Of a stretch of DNA of 64,000 nt, positions 1 through 12,800 are shown piece by piece (within the stretch, counting starts at the first letter, position 1; every line of letters starts with the position of its first letter). Origin of the DNA: Elysia marginata (Eukaryota; Mollusca; Gastropoda; Plakobranchidae); NCBI GenBank assembly GCA_019649035.1, contig BMAT01006749.1, positions 106,703-170,702 of the forward strand, read 5' to 3'. The translations under genes and the position numbers were made by a program. The notes beneath the pieces were generated by a model that worked only from the letters and a program-made list of their open reading frames with translations, did no database searches and was not told where the DNA came from.

Positions 1-1073
1 CATGTACATATCCTTAACAGTTTATAAAATACAGAGCAACTCTCAAAATATATTGATCCACCCTCGTACACGTACATGTAACTTTAACGTGAAGTGTACT
101 TTTATACAATGGCTTAATATTTTACCACCAAAATTTGTGTTAGTTCTTGCTATTTATTCCATTCATTTCGATTTTTACGGCATAAAAGTGAGCCAAGCAA
201 TACAGCTTTTAGGGTTGCATCTAATACAAACTTGTATCCCATGATCATTAACTCAAATTTGTATTATGACTAATTTTTACTGAGAAAAGTTAAGACACAA
301 AACAAATTACTAACACAAATTTTTTTTTCGTTTGCATTCAGCCTTGTGTTTCTTTTCTTTGGTTCCATGAAACACAAACACTGAAGATAAAACTGTTACG
401 ACAGGGAGGAGTTATCGTAGATTATAAGTGGGCTGCAATGTTTTTTTAAAATTAGGACCAAGGTCACAGACGAACGCAAGACTTTGATTGCTTAAAGTTT
501 AACTAAAATCAAGTTAATATTCATCTTTAAGTGGGAAAGGATATAATTAATTTTTTAAAGAGCTTTTCTATTCTTAATATACCTATATTAAAATAGTTCT
601 TACACGTTTAAGCAGTGATTGTTGAATAATATAAATGCATGAAAACAATGAATAAAATTAATGCAATGTATTTGTAACTGTTAGAAAGAAATGTGTACCC
701 ATAACGCCTTTTATGTGAAGCAAAGAGCATGCTTTGGGTAGTACGGGTTTTCTTACGAATATATGCTGACAAAGTCATTATGTATCTTATATCATAATTT
801 ACCTCACACTCATGCTGCATTATATTTCTTCAATAACTTTATATAGAGCTGTTACATTTCAACTGAAGGCGTCAGCCAAAATAACCATCAAATGGCACGA
901 CTCTGCAATGTATAATTTTGGCCACTTTACAAAATACTCTGTAAGTATAATTTATTACTATTCCTTTTGAATGTATCAACTTTGGCTTTTAAAAAAGGCA
1001 AAAACGGGCATGTATTGTAGTGAAATTTGAAATTTCTTGATATGTGGCTCAAAACAGAATTTGTCTCCCTTCC

Positions 1074-1295
1074 ACAGTGAGTGAGTTGGAAGTCGGAAAA
1101 CCCTTTTTTGAGAAAACACCATTTAAAGTCCCTTTTTCCTTTTTGATCCCTATATTTTATCCAACAAAAGTTTTAATACCTTTCCACAACATATTGAGAA
1201 CTTTTTGAAATTTTTGATGCATGAAAGCTTAGAGTAATGTCTTGCGTCAATCATCAACGCATTATTCTAATGTTGAAAATTGCGAAATTCGACTA
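1074..1295 (+). repeat. MITE-like repeat, family C, copy 1
   Basis: The copy begins with GTGAGTGAGTTGGAAGTCGG and continues with TTTTTTGAGAAAACACCATTT. Read on the plus strand it parallels the reverse complement of the repeat at 50476-50708, through shared blocks (GAGAAA..CCATTT, CTTTCCACAA, AACTT..TGAAATTTTT, GGAAGCTTAGA-like). It is more diverged than the 50-kb copy, and its right end is not sharp. Confidence 0.55.
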
Positions 1296-2624
1296 ATTAA
1301 TGTGCCAAGAACGTGACCCTAAAAGAAATACTGCCTCATGTAATCCTTATATGTAAATAAAACTGGTGGTACACATCATGGATTGAATGTAAGTGTATGG
1401 TAAAAGTATGCCTGGGCATTTTACACCTTGCCCTTTGCGATTGTAAAACAGAAGTTACTGCACAATGAAGCCTTACTCTATGCAAATCAAGAAAAACAGA
1501 ATCTTGGGCTAAAATAATAGTACTGATTTAGTATGTTCAGCCCATACAAAGGAGGCTGTGGTTTCACCACTGCTTATCCGACAATAGTAAGTATATATGT
1601 CATACTTACATTGAACTTACTTGCAGCCCTAACACATTTTGAGAGGGCCTGTACAAAATACAGTTTGCAGAATCTTCATTCTAAATGTAGCATTTTAAGG
1701 TACCAAGGCTTGTCACGAATAATTAGTTTTGAGAATAATAAATCAATTTATGCCCTGGGTATGGCTGACAGAGAAAAAAAGAGAGAGAAAAAATAGAGCA
1801 AGAAAGGGAACTGAAGCGGAGATGGTTATTGTAGACAAAGACTGAAAGAGCAACATAAAAACTCTCTAGTTCACGCTACAAGCACCATTTTAATGCTCAA
1901 TTTAATAAAAAAAATTAAATTTTTCATAGATGATGTGTGTTTTTAGCCACGAGCATAACAGTCCAACCCTTAAAAATTATCATGTCAGTATGCAAAAGGA
2001 AAAAAAATTTGTTCACATCAATGGCTTTAGCATCATATTTATATAATTGGCAGTATTTAAAAAAAATAGGGCCAAAAATCAGCCTAACATTTCATTTCTT
2101 TGACCCCACCTCTTCTCTTTCTTATTGTCTAGGATTACACGGTTGGCACTGATCCCATCTGGAGGAAGGGTATGGAGGAAAAGGCAAAGCCTAGGCCTAC
2201 TAGATCAACACAAAATGAGATTAACATGAAACCAAAACGTCTAAAAATAACAGGAATCTAATCTTGAGTGGGCAAAAACATTTAAAACTTAATAAAATCA
2301 TATCAAATTTAACATTGTTAGCAGCAATATGTTACAACGATTTTTAGAAAAATTTTTTCTACCATTTTGTATACCCAAAGGTCATTAAAAAGCTGTACAT
2401 GTCCAATAGCTGACAGTTTGTATTGTATGGGAATAAAAAAAGGTGTGATTGTGAACAGAAAATTCTTGGTGTGGTCATATTATTTCTTCATGTTCAGTGG
2501 ACTAATTGGCAAGAGGAAAATATAGAAAGAGTTGAGAGACAAAGAGAGATGGAGGGTGAGTAAAATAGATAGCTCTATGGGAAGACAAGAAGAGGAAGGG
2601 TGGGAAAGATAGATAGATAAACAA

Positions 2625-2653
2625 AGAGAGAGAGCGAGAGAGAGAGAGAGAGA
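2625..2653. repeat. (GA)n microsatellite
   Basis: Alternating GA run with one interrupting C, inside a longer purine-rich tract. Confidence 0.85.
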
Positions 2654-2836
2654 TGTTTATAATATAGACTGACTTATAGATAAACAAAAGAAAAGATAGA
2701 TAATTACAATGAGTGAAGAAAAAATATGTTCAAAAGCGTCTTTCCACTCTATCTTTATGCAGTTTGCTTGATAATTTAAGAGTCCCTGACCAGCGCAAAT
2801 GAACTGGATTTTGAAAACATTGAAGTTAGATTGAGA

Positions 2837-2842
2837 TTTATT
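2837..2842 (-). terminator. IFT172: candidate poly(A) signal for IFT172
   Basis: AATAAA on the minus strand about 990 nt past the IFT172 stop. I saw no AATAAA between it and the stop codon. The assignment is tentative, since variant signals such as ATTAAA lie closer. Confidence 0.3.
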
Positions 2843-3830
2843 TCTCTATTAGATCTTCTCACAAAGTTTTGACAAATATAGAAATGAATTGTTAAAAATA
2901 CAACGACTTGTAATGTGAAAACTGCAAAATCCACCTAAATTACACAGGTTGCAAGACTGTGCTTATAATGCTTCTAATCATCATAAAACAATGTAACTAC
3001 ATAATAAATTCAAAACCCTTAAAAGTAAAAACAACAATAACAAAAATTTTCCATGTATAAAATGTTTTTAATGCAACAAGATGTAGATGAAATGATGAAA
3101 TATGGTAAACTTTTCCTATACACCATAAACTTTAGACTGCAGGTCAACATTGACAACAAACAAGGCAAAACGCTCATTAAAAGAAAGAAAATACAACATT
3201 TAAGTTAAACATCATAGGGAAAAATAAAAAAGCTATCAATTAAATTGACATAATCCATCCATCAACTTTGTAAGTTGAAAAAAAAAAGGTAAGTGGACAG
3301 CTCATGAAAAAGACTTCCAACTTTGTGGACGGACTAAAATATCACAGTCACTGAATCAGTTGTAGTATCTTTACCAAATTTATGTACTGCAGGCCTAATC
3401 TGAAAAAAAAAACATTCTGAAATCAACTGCTGTCCCACTCTCTTTGAAAGTAATCAACAGTGTTAAATTTTTTTGAAATTCAAAGATGATAATCCACACC
3501 TAAGACTTCACATAAAACATAAAAAAGAAAATAAACCTCCTTTGTGGAGCTTCAGAAAAAAAAATTCATCTCCCTTAACTTGTTTCTTTAGAAGAGATCC
3601 TAAAAATGATACCAAAATAGGCCCTCTTTAGAAATGTAGAGGATTTTACATACTGGTACTCAAAGCATCACTATACTTTCAAACCTTTCATTATATCAAA
3701 CGGGCCCATTCAGGAAATTTAAAGAGTTTTATATTACAAAACAATATAAAAAAAAAATTTTCTTTTTGCTGGCATGGACAAACCACTGAAAGAATCTAAC
3801 AAAACTCCAGAGTGCTCCAACTTGTTCCCA

Positions 3831-6800
3831 CTACTGAAAGGAGAAACTTGGGTTGGGCGTGGCACCACACCAGGTTCCCAGGAACTTAAGAACATCCTGC
3901 AACTCTGGACTGTGAGAAACCTGCTCAAACAGAATTACACAGAGAGACAAAACATTTTGGATAATGTTTTCATAATTATAGCAAAGTTGTTTCATATTAT
4001 GTTTAAATATGGCTATGACTATGAGGTCCGTTGTTGTATATCATATGCCAAATGCATTTAAATTAAAACATGACCTTCCCAAGGTATAGTCAAGCCTAAA
4101 TCCCAAAATAAATGTTTGCTTTTACCCAACTAGACCTCTTTTTCAAAAAGATTTGAATAAAAAAGTAGGCTACATTGTATACCCATATAATATGTGTAAC
4201 CAAATCAGAATAAATGAAAGGCTTTTATAGCGGAGAGAAAATGAAAACAATGTGAGAAAACATTGAGGGAGTGTGAAGGAGCACAAAAAAGAAATTTGAA
4301 GGGCAAACTAGAGACAGAGAGACAACAAAAAACATGCAGAGAGATTAAAGAAAGAATATGATTAAAAAATCAAAGAGACAGACATAACAAAGGAAAGAAT
4401 GAGAGAAATATTGTATAAGAGGTGAAATAAGTCTAAGATACGTACAGAACAATAGATAATGACAGAAAATAAGAAGTAAAATACAATCAAGAAGATAGTG
4501 AAAGATAGAAAAAAGAGCCATGATGTGTGAGATTATGATTGATTAAATAAGAACGGAATAAATGATCTTGCAAAGTATATATTCCAAAGAAAGGCCTTGT
4601 CATGACAAAGACAGACAAGATGTGTATCACATGGTACCTTTGTTGCCATGAGCAATTTGTTCCAGTCATCTTTGTTGGCCACCTTGTTTGGATTCTTGAA
4701 CTCCACCTTGTTCCTCAAAACTGGATAACCTGTCAGACATCAACAAATTTTGGGAACAAATTTTATAAGACACTGAATTTGTATCTGATAGAGTAAAATG
4801 CACCAGTTCCTGCTTCATGGAAGTATTCTAACATAAAAAATGTTTCTACTCAAAATTTAAATCTCTTTTGCCAAATACCTAAAACACTCTACAAAAAGTT
4901 TTTTTTCACTTGCACCTGTTTCAGCAAGACAGGTACAAAATATTACTTTAATAGATCATAATGTTAGGCAGAAATGTACTATTCTCTAAACAGAATATTA
5001 AAGTAAAGAAGTAATGAAAAGTTTACCTGTGACCACACAGGGCAGAGAGCGTATTCCTGTGTCCACTGCAACAAGGGATGCTTCATAGGTACCTCTCTCA
5101 TCTTTCGGTAAGACCTGCTCCACCTTTCTGTCCATAGAGACTGCAAGAACCCATTCCTTTATCTCTTCATGTTGTGAGCTCTGTCAAAGTCAATTGAGGA
5201 TTTTTATAGTTTGGCAATAATAATGGCTTTCATCCTCATCTTGAAATCTGATTACTGATAAAACTGTGTCTAGACATTTTTGTTATCCAAGTTCTGGGAA
5301 TAGTAATTACAGTTAACCCTGCATAAGCCAAAGTTGCTACTGTCAATTTTCAGTTAACATGATTTTTCTTTTCTGTCCCATGGGGACAACGACATATAAG
5401 GACTTGTACATAAATCAATTTTCGCATCAGCTGATGTTATTAGTTATGGTTCCTGGAGACCTGGTAATTACAACATCTAATTATAATCCCCACTAAAAAA
5501 TATTTTCACAGACATTCCATTAATCACACCTTTGATCACATTAGATACGCTTTTTACTTTTGCATTGCCTCATGTTATGATTTTTATGTTTTATATGGCT
5601 CTGCCCCTGTAAATATCAAGGTAACTGATCATAATGTTACAATTTCAAAAATAAACTATGGGACGCAAATTAAGAGAAGAACAGAGATTTGCAAATCTCT
5701 CTTTATACCAACAGTTCTCATTACTCCCGGTTTCATGAACTATTGGTTTTACTGTACTTGGTCAATATCTCAAGGAATCCAATGACTATTCGTATACACT
5801 ATCCAATTACTATTCATATACACTGCCATATCTTGTATTCACTCAATACAAATAGCAAACTAGGTGGGTCGAAAAACATTCAAACCCAAAAAAAATTTTT
5901 AAATACTTTATTATTTCCAGAATGCAGATCAAATGGATGCAAAGAAACTAATTGCTAAGAAAAACAGGCACAATATGTTATATAGATGGCAGGCACATCA
6001 TACCTCTGATGTGGCTTCTTTTCCTATATTAAAATCAGAGGTTTGATAAGCCTGCCATCGATATGACTAAACAGGTTCCAAAGAAAATGCTACCAATGCT
6101 TTTCTCCATCTGCACCTGCAGCTTCTTCTCTATTGATTACTAGAGCAAAGCCACAGAATAAAAGTTAAAGCTCAATCCTGCCTATGAATGCTCTATCTCT
6201 TAGTGTTTGACGTAATTGAATCATTCCAATAAGTTGGATATTTAGTATCAATTACTTATGCTAATCACACATTAAATGAATCAAAGACACTTTTCTAAAC
6301 TTACGGTGAGGAAAGCTTTCTCTGGTAAAGGAATTTCAAATGGAATGTCTGTGTCTTGGAAATCACTGTGGTCAAGCATGTCCAGAGACCCTTCCTCCAT
6401 TGCCTGGTATTTTCAAAAGAGATGGCAATTTAATTAATGCTTTAAAATACCAGCAATGTCCAATGGGTTAAAAAATGACTGTCAAATGAGCTGAGCATAG
6501 CATCTTACAATATCATAGATACAAGTAATTCAATAGATTAAAGATAAAGAATAGTAATTACACACAACTGGAAACTTTCCAAAATTTAAAAAAAAATGGA
6601 AAAACCTGAAAATCAGAGGTTTCTCATCCCAGTAATAATCAGGTGGTGCTTCGATTCAACTAAAATTTTTAACTCATATTTTACTTTTAGGAATAAAGTC
6701 CAAGCTCTTGCAAAATATCAATACTTATAAGTTCTAAATTTCTTATTTTACAAAAAAAAAAAAAAAAGAAAGAAAGAAATAGTATATACTGTAGTTAGAA

Positions 6801-9800
6801 ATCTATATTAAACAGAATTGCTCTGAATCTTAGGATATCAAGGCTTATGAAATGTAAATAAAATACTTTGCTGTTTTGAAATATCATAATTAAATGTGAC
6901 CTGTCTGCAATTGTTCCAACCATGACATTACATTATTAGGGCCTTTCTTTGGAATATATACTTTCCAAGATTATTTATTCCATTCTTATTTAATCAATCA
7001 TAATCTCACACATTGCTTCTGTTACATTAAAATTTTTTTTTTTAAAATTGATGACTAAATGGTTTTAGAAAAACAAAAATTCACATCAAATAGATACAAA
7101 CTCAATACCTATCATAAAAAACTCTAAGGAATGAAACAGTACCTCACTTATATCCAGATATCTGTTCAGAAATACAAATGCCATGTTCTCCCAGCCTAGA
7201 GCCTGAAAAATAAAAAAAAAAGAGGTAAAAAATGCTTTAAAAAACAATGACACTATTTAATACACCTTGTAAATATCAACAACAAAGTGGATTTAAAACT
7301 TTCAAAATGAAATTTTAAAAACATTTTTAGAGTTATTATATTACAACCTTTTAAACCCATTTGAAAATGAATCCAGCTACACCTTGGAAGGAGCCAAATA
7401 ACTTTGTTTCAGATTAAGCACTTGCCTTGCATATAGTGCCTGCCTCATAGAAGGCCTTGTCAGCAGGAACCATGTCTGTATGTCTTAGGAGTGAGACAGA
7501 CAGCTTGGCTGCCACAGCCTCCAGGGATTTTTGTGCCTGGGCTGCACACCGTGATGCATAGTAGTGAGCTATCAGCAACATTTTGTCAAATTCATCACCC
7601 TGACTGGTTTTGGCCTCTCCAGTCTTGCCCATATTATCACACTGGAGAGACCATGTGAAACGTTCATAGTTATTTAGTAAGGTTAGTTTTCACAAAACAC
7701 ATAACTTTCAAGCATTATCTGAAGTATAATAACAAATAATATCAAGTTCACCTTATTAACAATATTTTGTTATTGAAAATCTGACAATACTCCTTTTCTT
7801 CTCTAAATTCGCTGAAAAAATTAAAAAAAAAAAAAGAGGTTTAAACAAAACTAATAGGAACTTTTCTCAGGATCTTCACTGTGCAAATAATTAGCCATCT
7901 TATCTACAATCAAACTTGATTTTACTTAAATTTTAGGGAAATAAAAATTTACATTTGATTTTTGCCTAAATTAACTCTTAGTATACAGGCCCCACCTCAA
8001 GTGGCTTTTAAATAGAGCAAAATATCAAAATATCGGCCCGCCAATTCATATGGCAGAGCCACAGCCCCATTAAAGTACTGAAACAATTTGGACTAGGTTA
8101 TATCTTGTAATTTCAGAACTTTACTAGGATGGTGGCTCTGCCATATGAAGTGACACGCCTATTAAATAATCAAAATTCTAAGTTACCATACTGGGCACAG
8201 TATTAATTCTATTTAATTACATATTAATCACAGTATAATGCAGCTAATTTACATAAACTTAACTAGATATTGGGTCCAAGATAAAAATACTAAGTGTAAT
8301 ATGGGCAGAATACCTGTTTTTACCAATAATGTGAACATGAGCAGGTTTAATTGTAAGCTTATATAAAAAGTTTTTAAAGTCTTGCTTAATAAATCCAAAG
8401 CTGAGAAATACCAGATATGACAGGAACAATGATAGTAGTACAGAGCACTGCAAAAAGTTTACTAAAATGCCATATTCAAGACATAAATGTCATGCAACCA
8501 GTCAAAATGAGTCGTAAGTCAAAATTCGAAGGTAGTCAGATATTGGTATCAAAGATACGCTAATTTTCTCTGCTTTCAAACACAACAAACAGAAAAGCTC
8601 TATCATACTTCTGTATGAAGTTATAGCCGTTTGAAGTCGGCAGGGTAAGGTCTTGTGACTCATTTGGACAGAATGCGAGACAAACATGTGTTCAAAGAAA
8701 CTGCCAGAAAAGTTTTTCAGATGTTTTTAGAATGCATGGAATAAAATTGTCTGCTTAGAGGACAAAACAGTTCAGAAATTATTGTTGAACTTGAATTTTT
8801 CTTGAGAATGCATATCAAGTTACTCACAAGGTCAGACATCATGTCTCTAAGTTCAGCCCAAGACTTGTAAGCTTCAGGCTTATTCATGTCCCTTTTGTTC
8901 AACATATCACTAAATATACGCTTGTAGATGTTGTAGTTCTGAGGAATAAACATTAGTATAATAGTTTTAATGCTCAAAACAAACAAAAAATTTTCATATG
9001 TAGTTTGTACACATCTGTCGCCTACACTCATGCCAAGAAGACCAATAAGGCTATAAAAAGTATAACTTTCATCAAAATCTTCTTTTACTTCTTTAAGTAT
9101 TACATGGTATAAATATAATCTTTCATATGCATACTTTTGTATGAACTTTGCAACAAAAAAAAAAAGATACTGAAGCCAGGTGCTCAAAGTAAATACCAAT
9201 TGACTGAACTTATATACATACCTTGACACCCAAAAGGTTTTTGGTTTACGAACTCTTAATTCTAGATTACGTTAATAAACTTGAAAAGCCCCGATCAGCC
9301 TCAGTACCAACCCATACATCTAAGATTTGGCAAAATGCTAATTCATCTTTATAGGATTAAGTACACTTGTTTTGACATACCTGTGGGTTTGCCGGAGTAC
9401 CATATTTAGCATAGAGTTCCAGTGCTGCCAGAGAGTTGCTGTTCTTGATGAGGTGTGTCGCATACAAAGCAACATACTTATGTAGAACTTTTGGATTCTG
9501 TTGAGATGCACAGGTAGAATTGCTTCAAATACTTTTGCATTGATACACAAATAAGGAAAACACAAAAATGTAAAAAATGGAGGTCAGTCCTACCCACTTT
9601 CGAAAAACAAAAAAAAAAAAAAAAACACTGAGGAGAACTTAAAAGATCTTGGAAATTTGAAAAGATAAGGCTGGTGGGAAAGCTAACATCATCGAGAATG
9701 AAATTGAAGGGGTGAGCACCAATGTTAGATCTGAGTGCAGTAAGAAGAAAAGGGTCTTGGGGGAGGGGGATGAAACAGAATAAAAAAAATCTTAAAGTAC

Positions 9801-12800
9801 AGGAATTGAGAAATGAATAAAAAAATAGAAGAAGGTGTGACAAAATGATGTAGGGCAAAAGAAATGATATGAAAAACAAACAATAACAAAGCTGTCCAGT
9901 AAAAGGAATGAAAGAAAGAGCAGGTTAAAGCAAATCCTACAAAATCTTTAAAACCGTAAAAAAAAGTTGATGGGCAACCGTGTGTCCTGATACTAAAATT
10001 AAAAACAAAAACATAACAACCATTAGAACATCTTATAACAATGGAAATGCTTAGAATAGAAATAAAACAAAGACAAATAAAGATTTAAAAAGAGAAATCA
10101 TAGTTTTTTTAAAACAAAAACACAAAAAACAGATACACTGAGAAGCAATAGTGTCAGTACTGTTAAGCATGGTAAAATCCTCCTCCCCCCCTTCATTTTT
10201 ATGTCACTATTAAGTATAAATATTTCCCACAAACTTAAGTTACTAAACTGAAGCTCTTACCTGCTGTTCTGCTGTCTGCAGACATTTGCTCCATTCACCT
10301 TTCTCAGCAAACATATCAAGAGCTCCAATCACATCAACGCTGGCAAGCTGAGCAATAGGGAAGAAGAAGATAGAGAGAGAGAGAGAGAGAGTGAAAGGTA
10401 AAGATGGTTTCATTTTATCAAAGCTAAAAAAAACAACCTTCAACAAACTTTTCAGGTGATATGCTACACTTTTTAAAACTCAATGATGCTCTACAAGGGT
10501 TAATAATCTCCTATTTAACAATTGTATCCTTGAGGAAAACTCACCATAAGACACCCTTGGTGGTTAAAAGTAAAACTAAGCTTACCATGTTCAAAACCAT
10601 TATTCCTAGAGAAGCAGATACCACAACTGTTTATAAGTCAACTGACAGAGTTTTATAATGAATTTCAAACTGTGAAGTATTTAATTTTATGTTTTAACAA
10701 CTCAGCCACTACATAATAATATATTATCTTTATACACTGTTTTCTGCATTCCAAATTGTCATCCTCACAAAAAAAGCAAAAAAAATTATCTTGTGAAATG
10801 TTTGAGATATTGGACTCAAATAAAAAGACTAATTTTCCCGAAATTTGTTTCTATCAGAAACATTGATAGCTTGAATGTAGAAAACTTGACCCATGTGAAG
10901 TTTTTTTCCAAGAGCACCAATCATTTAAGAAAACTAAAAGACATGCATCAGTTTTCAAAAGAAAAACTCACATCTTCCGCTTTGCCCTGATCTCGACAGA
11001 ACTCTTTGTACTTTTCATCAACATAGCCCTCCAGCCTGCAAAAATAAGTAAGGTTTACATGAATTTTAAAGATACAATGGTGCAGGTAAGGTTATATGAC
11101 AAGCAAAACCCAAATGATTTTTAACCCCCCAAAACAAACAAAAAAAAAGAGAAAAAAAATCCAAAAAATAACATAAAGAATATCTGACTTACTCAACCTT
11201 ATTTTATATCTATATAAAGGAAAGGAAGAAAACAACTGAACAGGATCAGAAAAAAGATGAAACAAAAATCAATAGGGCAGCTTACATCTTGGTAAAAGCT
11301 GTCAAGTCGTTTGGCATTTTTCATTTCAAAAGTGAAACCTAACAACATAGTTCTGAAGCTGACCTAAGAAAAAAAATTATTAGGACCAAATCTAATATCA
11401 AAACTTTTACTTAAATGAAAATGTTTGACTGTGATTTAGAAAAATATTTTTTTTTACCAAAGTCACATCTATTTTCTAAAACATTCTCAGAGACATCAAA
11501 TTGATAACATGGATTTCTTACACAGTTTTTAGATAAACTGGCTAATGTTTTTATCTGAAGCATATTAGTTCATATCTCTACTCCCATCAATAATCAGTCT
11601 TTTATTTATCTTTTATTTCTAGCTTGACTACAACTCTCAATAACAGTTTGACTTTTTTCCTCATAAATCTGTTCACAAGTGTGTATATCACACGGTACCT
11701 GGGGTCCATTTCTTTGGCAACTTTCTTGGCTTTGTTCCAGTCACCAGCAAAAATAAGCATATCAACACCTTCCTTCACCATGTCCATACTGAGATACATC
11801 TCTGCTGCCTGCAAGGACACACACACACACACTTGCATTTATACAATTTTATGCATTGCTATGGGTGAGGCTCTCAAGAGTTAAAGACATCATCATTTAC
11901 AGTAATTTTCTTAGAACTAAACAATGTATCAAAGCCATAAATAATACTTGATGACAAAAGAAATAAATAAACTCAATAACAAACCTGATAAAATGAGTTA
12001 AGAATATACAGAAAATCATACTACACTGAGAATGTCCTTTAATCAGTTGCCTTCAATACATACCACATTTGAATAAAGAATGTTAGAAAAGCATCTGTCA
12101 CACACAATTTTAATATTGATGATCAAGACAAGAAAATGTTTGTGTTGACTTTGTGTAAAAAGATACCTCATAATGCTTTATCCTATTCTATTAGTAAAAA
12201 AAAAGACAACCAAAAACAACAAACTAACAAATTTAAAGTCATCTATGACCAGATGTGTCTCTCAAGTCTGAAATGTCTCCAGTGCTGTGTTATAAATTCA
12301 CCATTTCCAGAATCCCCAGTCTCTAAAGTTAATCTTTTTATTTTCTCACCGTGGCATGACACTTGATCTGGGCTAATCTGGGTCCAACAACCTCAACTAT
12401 CATCTGAGCTTTCTGGTTGTCCAAAAACTTGATGGCAATATCTCCAGCCTGTAAAAAGTATGGGGTATTTTTTAAAACCAGAACATATGGTTGACGTTCA
12501 AACATGTACTTAAGTATACTATAATAAAAGCGAAGAAGAGTATACTGAAAAAAAATAATGAATGCTTTATATAACAAAAGGCCTAAGAATAAATGTTCGA
12601 ATTCTGCAAACCTAAACATCATCTAAATCAGTTGCCAGAGCAAAATGATAAAAAAAAAAATACTGAGCTAAATTTGGAAAAAACTAAAGAGCCTTTGAAC
12701 AGTTTTTATCTTAACAAATTTAAACATTGCTGAACAATTTAGACAGAGCAGGGAAAAAATGATTCAGAAAAATAAAAACGAATGAGATATTATTCAAGAG

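Larger units (their letters stand above)
1..3830. other. AT-rich region downstream of IFT172; no gene recognised
   Basis: The stretch next to 3830 is presumably IFT172 3' UTR. The first clear minus-strand AATAAA I found is at 2837-2842, about 1 kb past the stop. The rest is AT-rich, with homopolymer runs, a GA-rich tract (2504-2700) and a MITE-like repeat at 1074-1295. Short open frames here show no protein-like composition or splice context. Confidence 0.6.

Noticed and set aside
7417-7425. Alternative GT donor for IFT172 exon 44
   Set aside because: It would shift the frame and lose the conserved GWENM sequence of the next exon.
8717-9229. 170-residue open frame on the minus strand
   Set aside because: It is IFT172 exon 43 (8828-8938) with intron on both sides; only the exon part is family-like.
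9478-9879. Phe/Leu-rich 133-residue open frame on the minus strand
   Set aside because: Low-complexity read of A-rich intron DNA overlapping the start of IFT172 exon 42 in a wrong frame.
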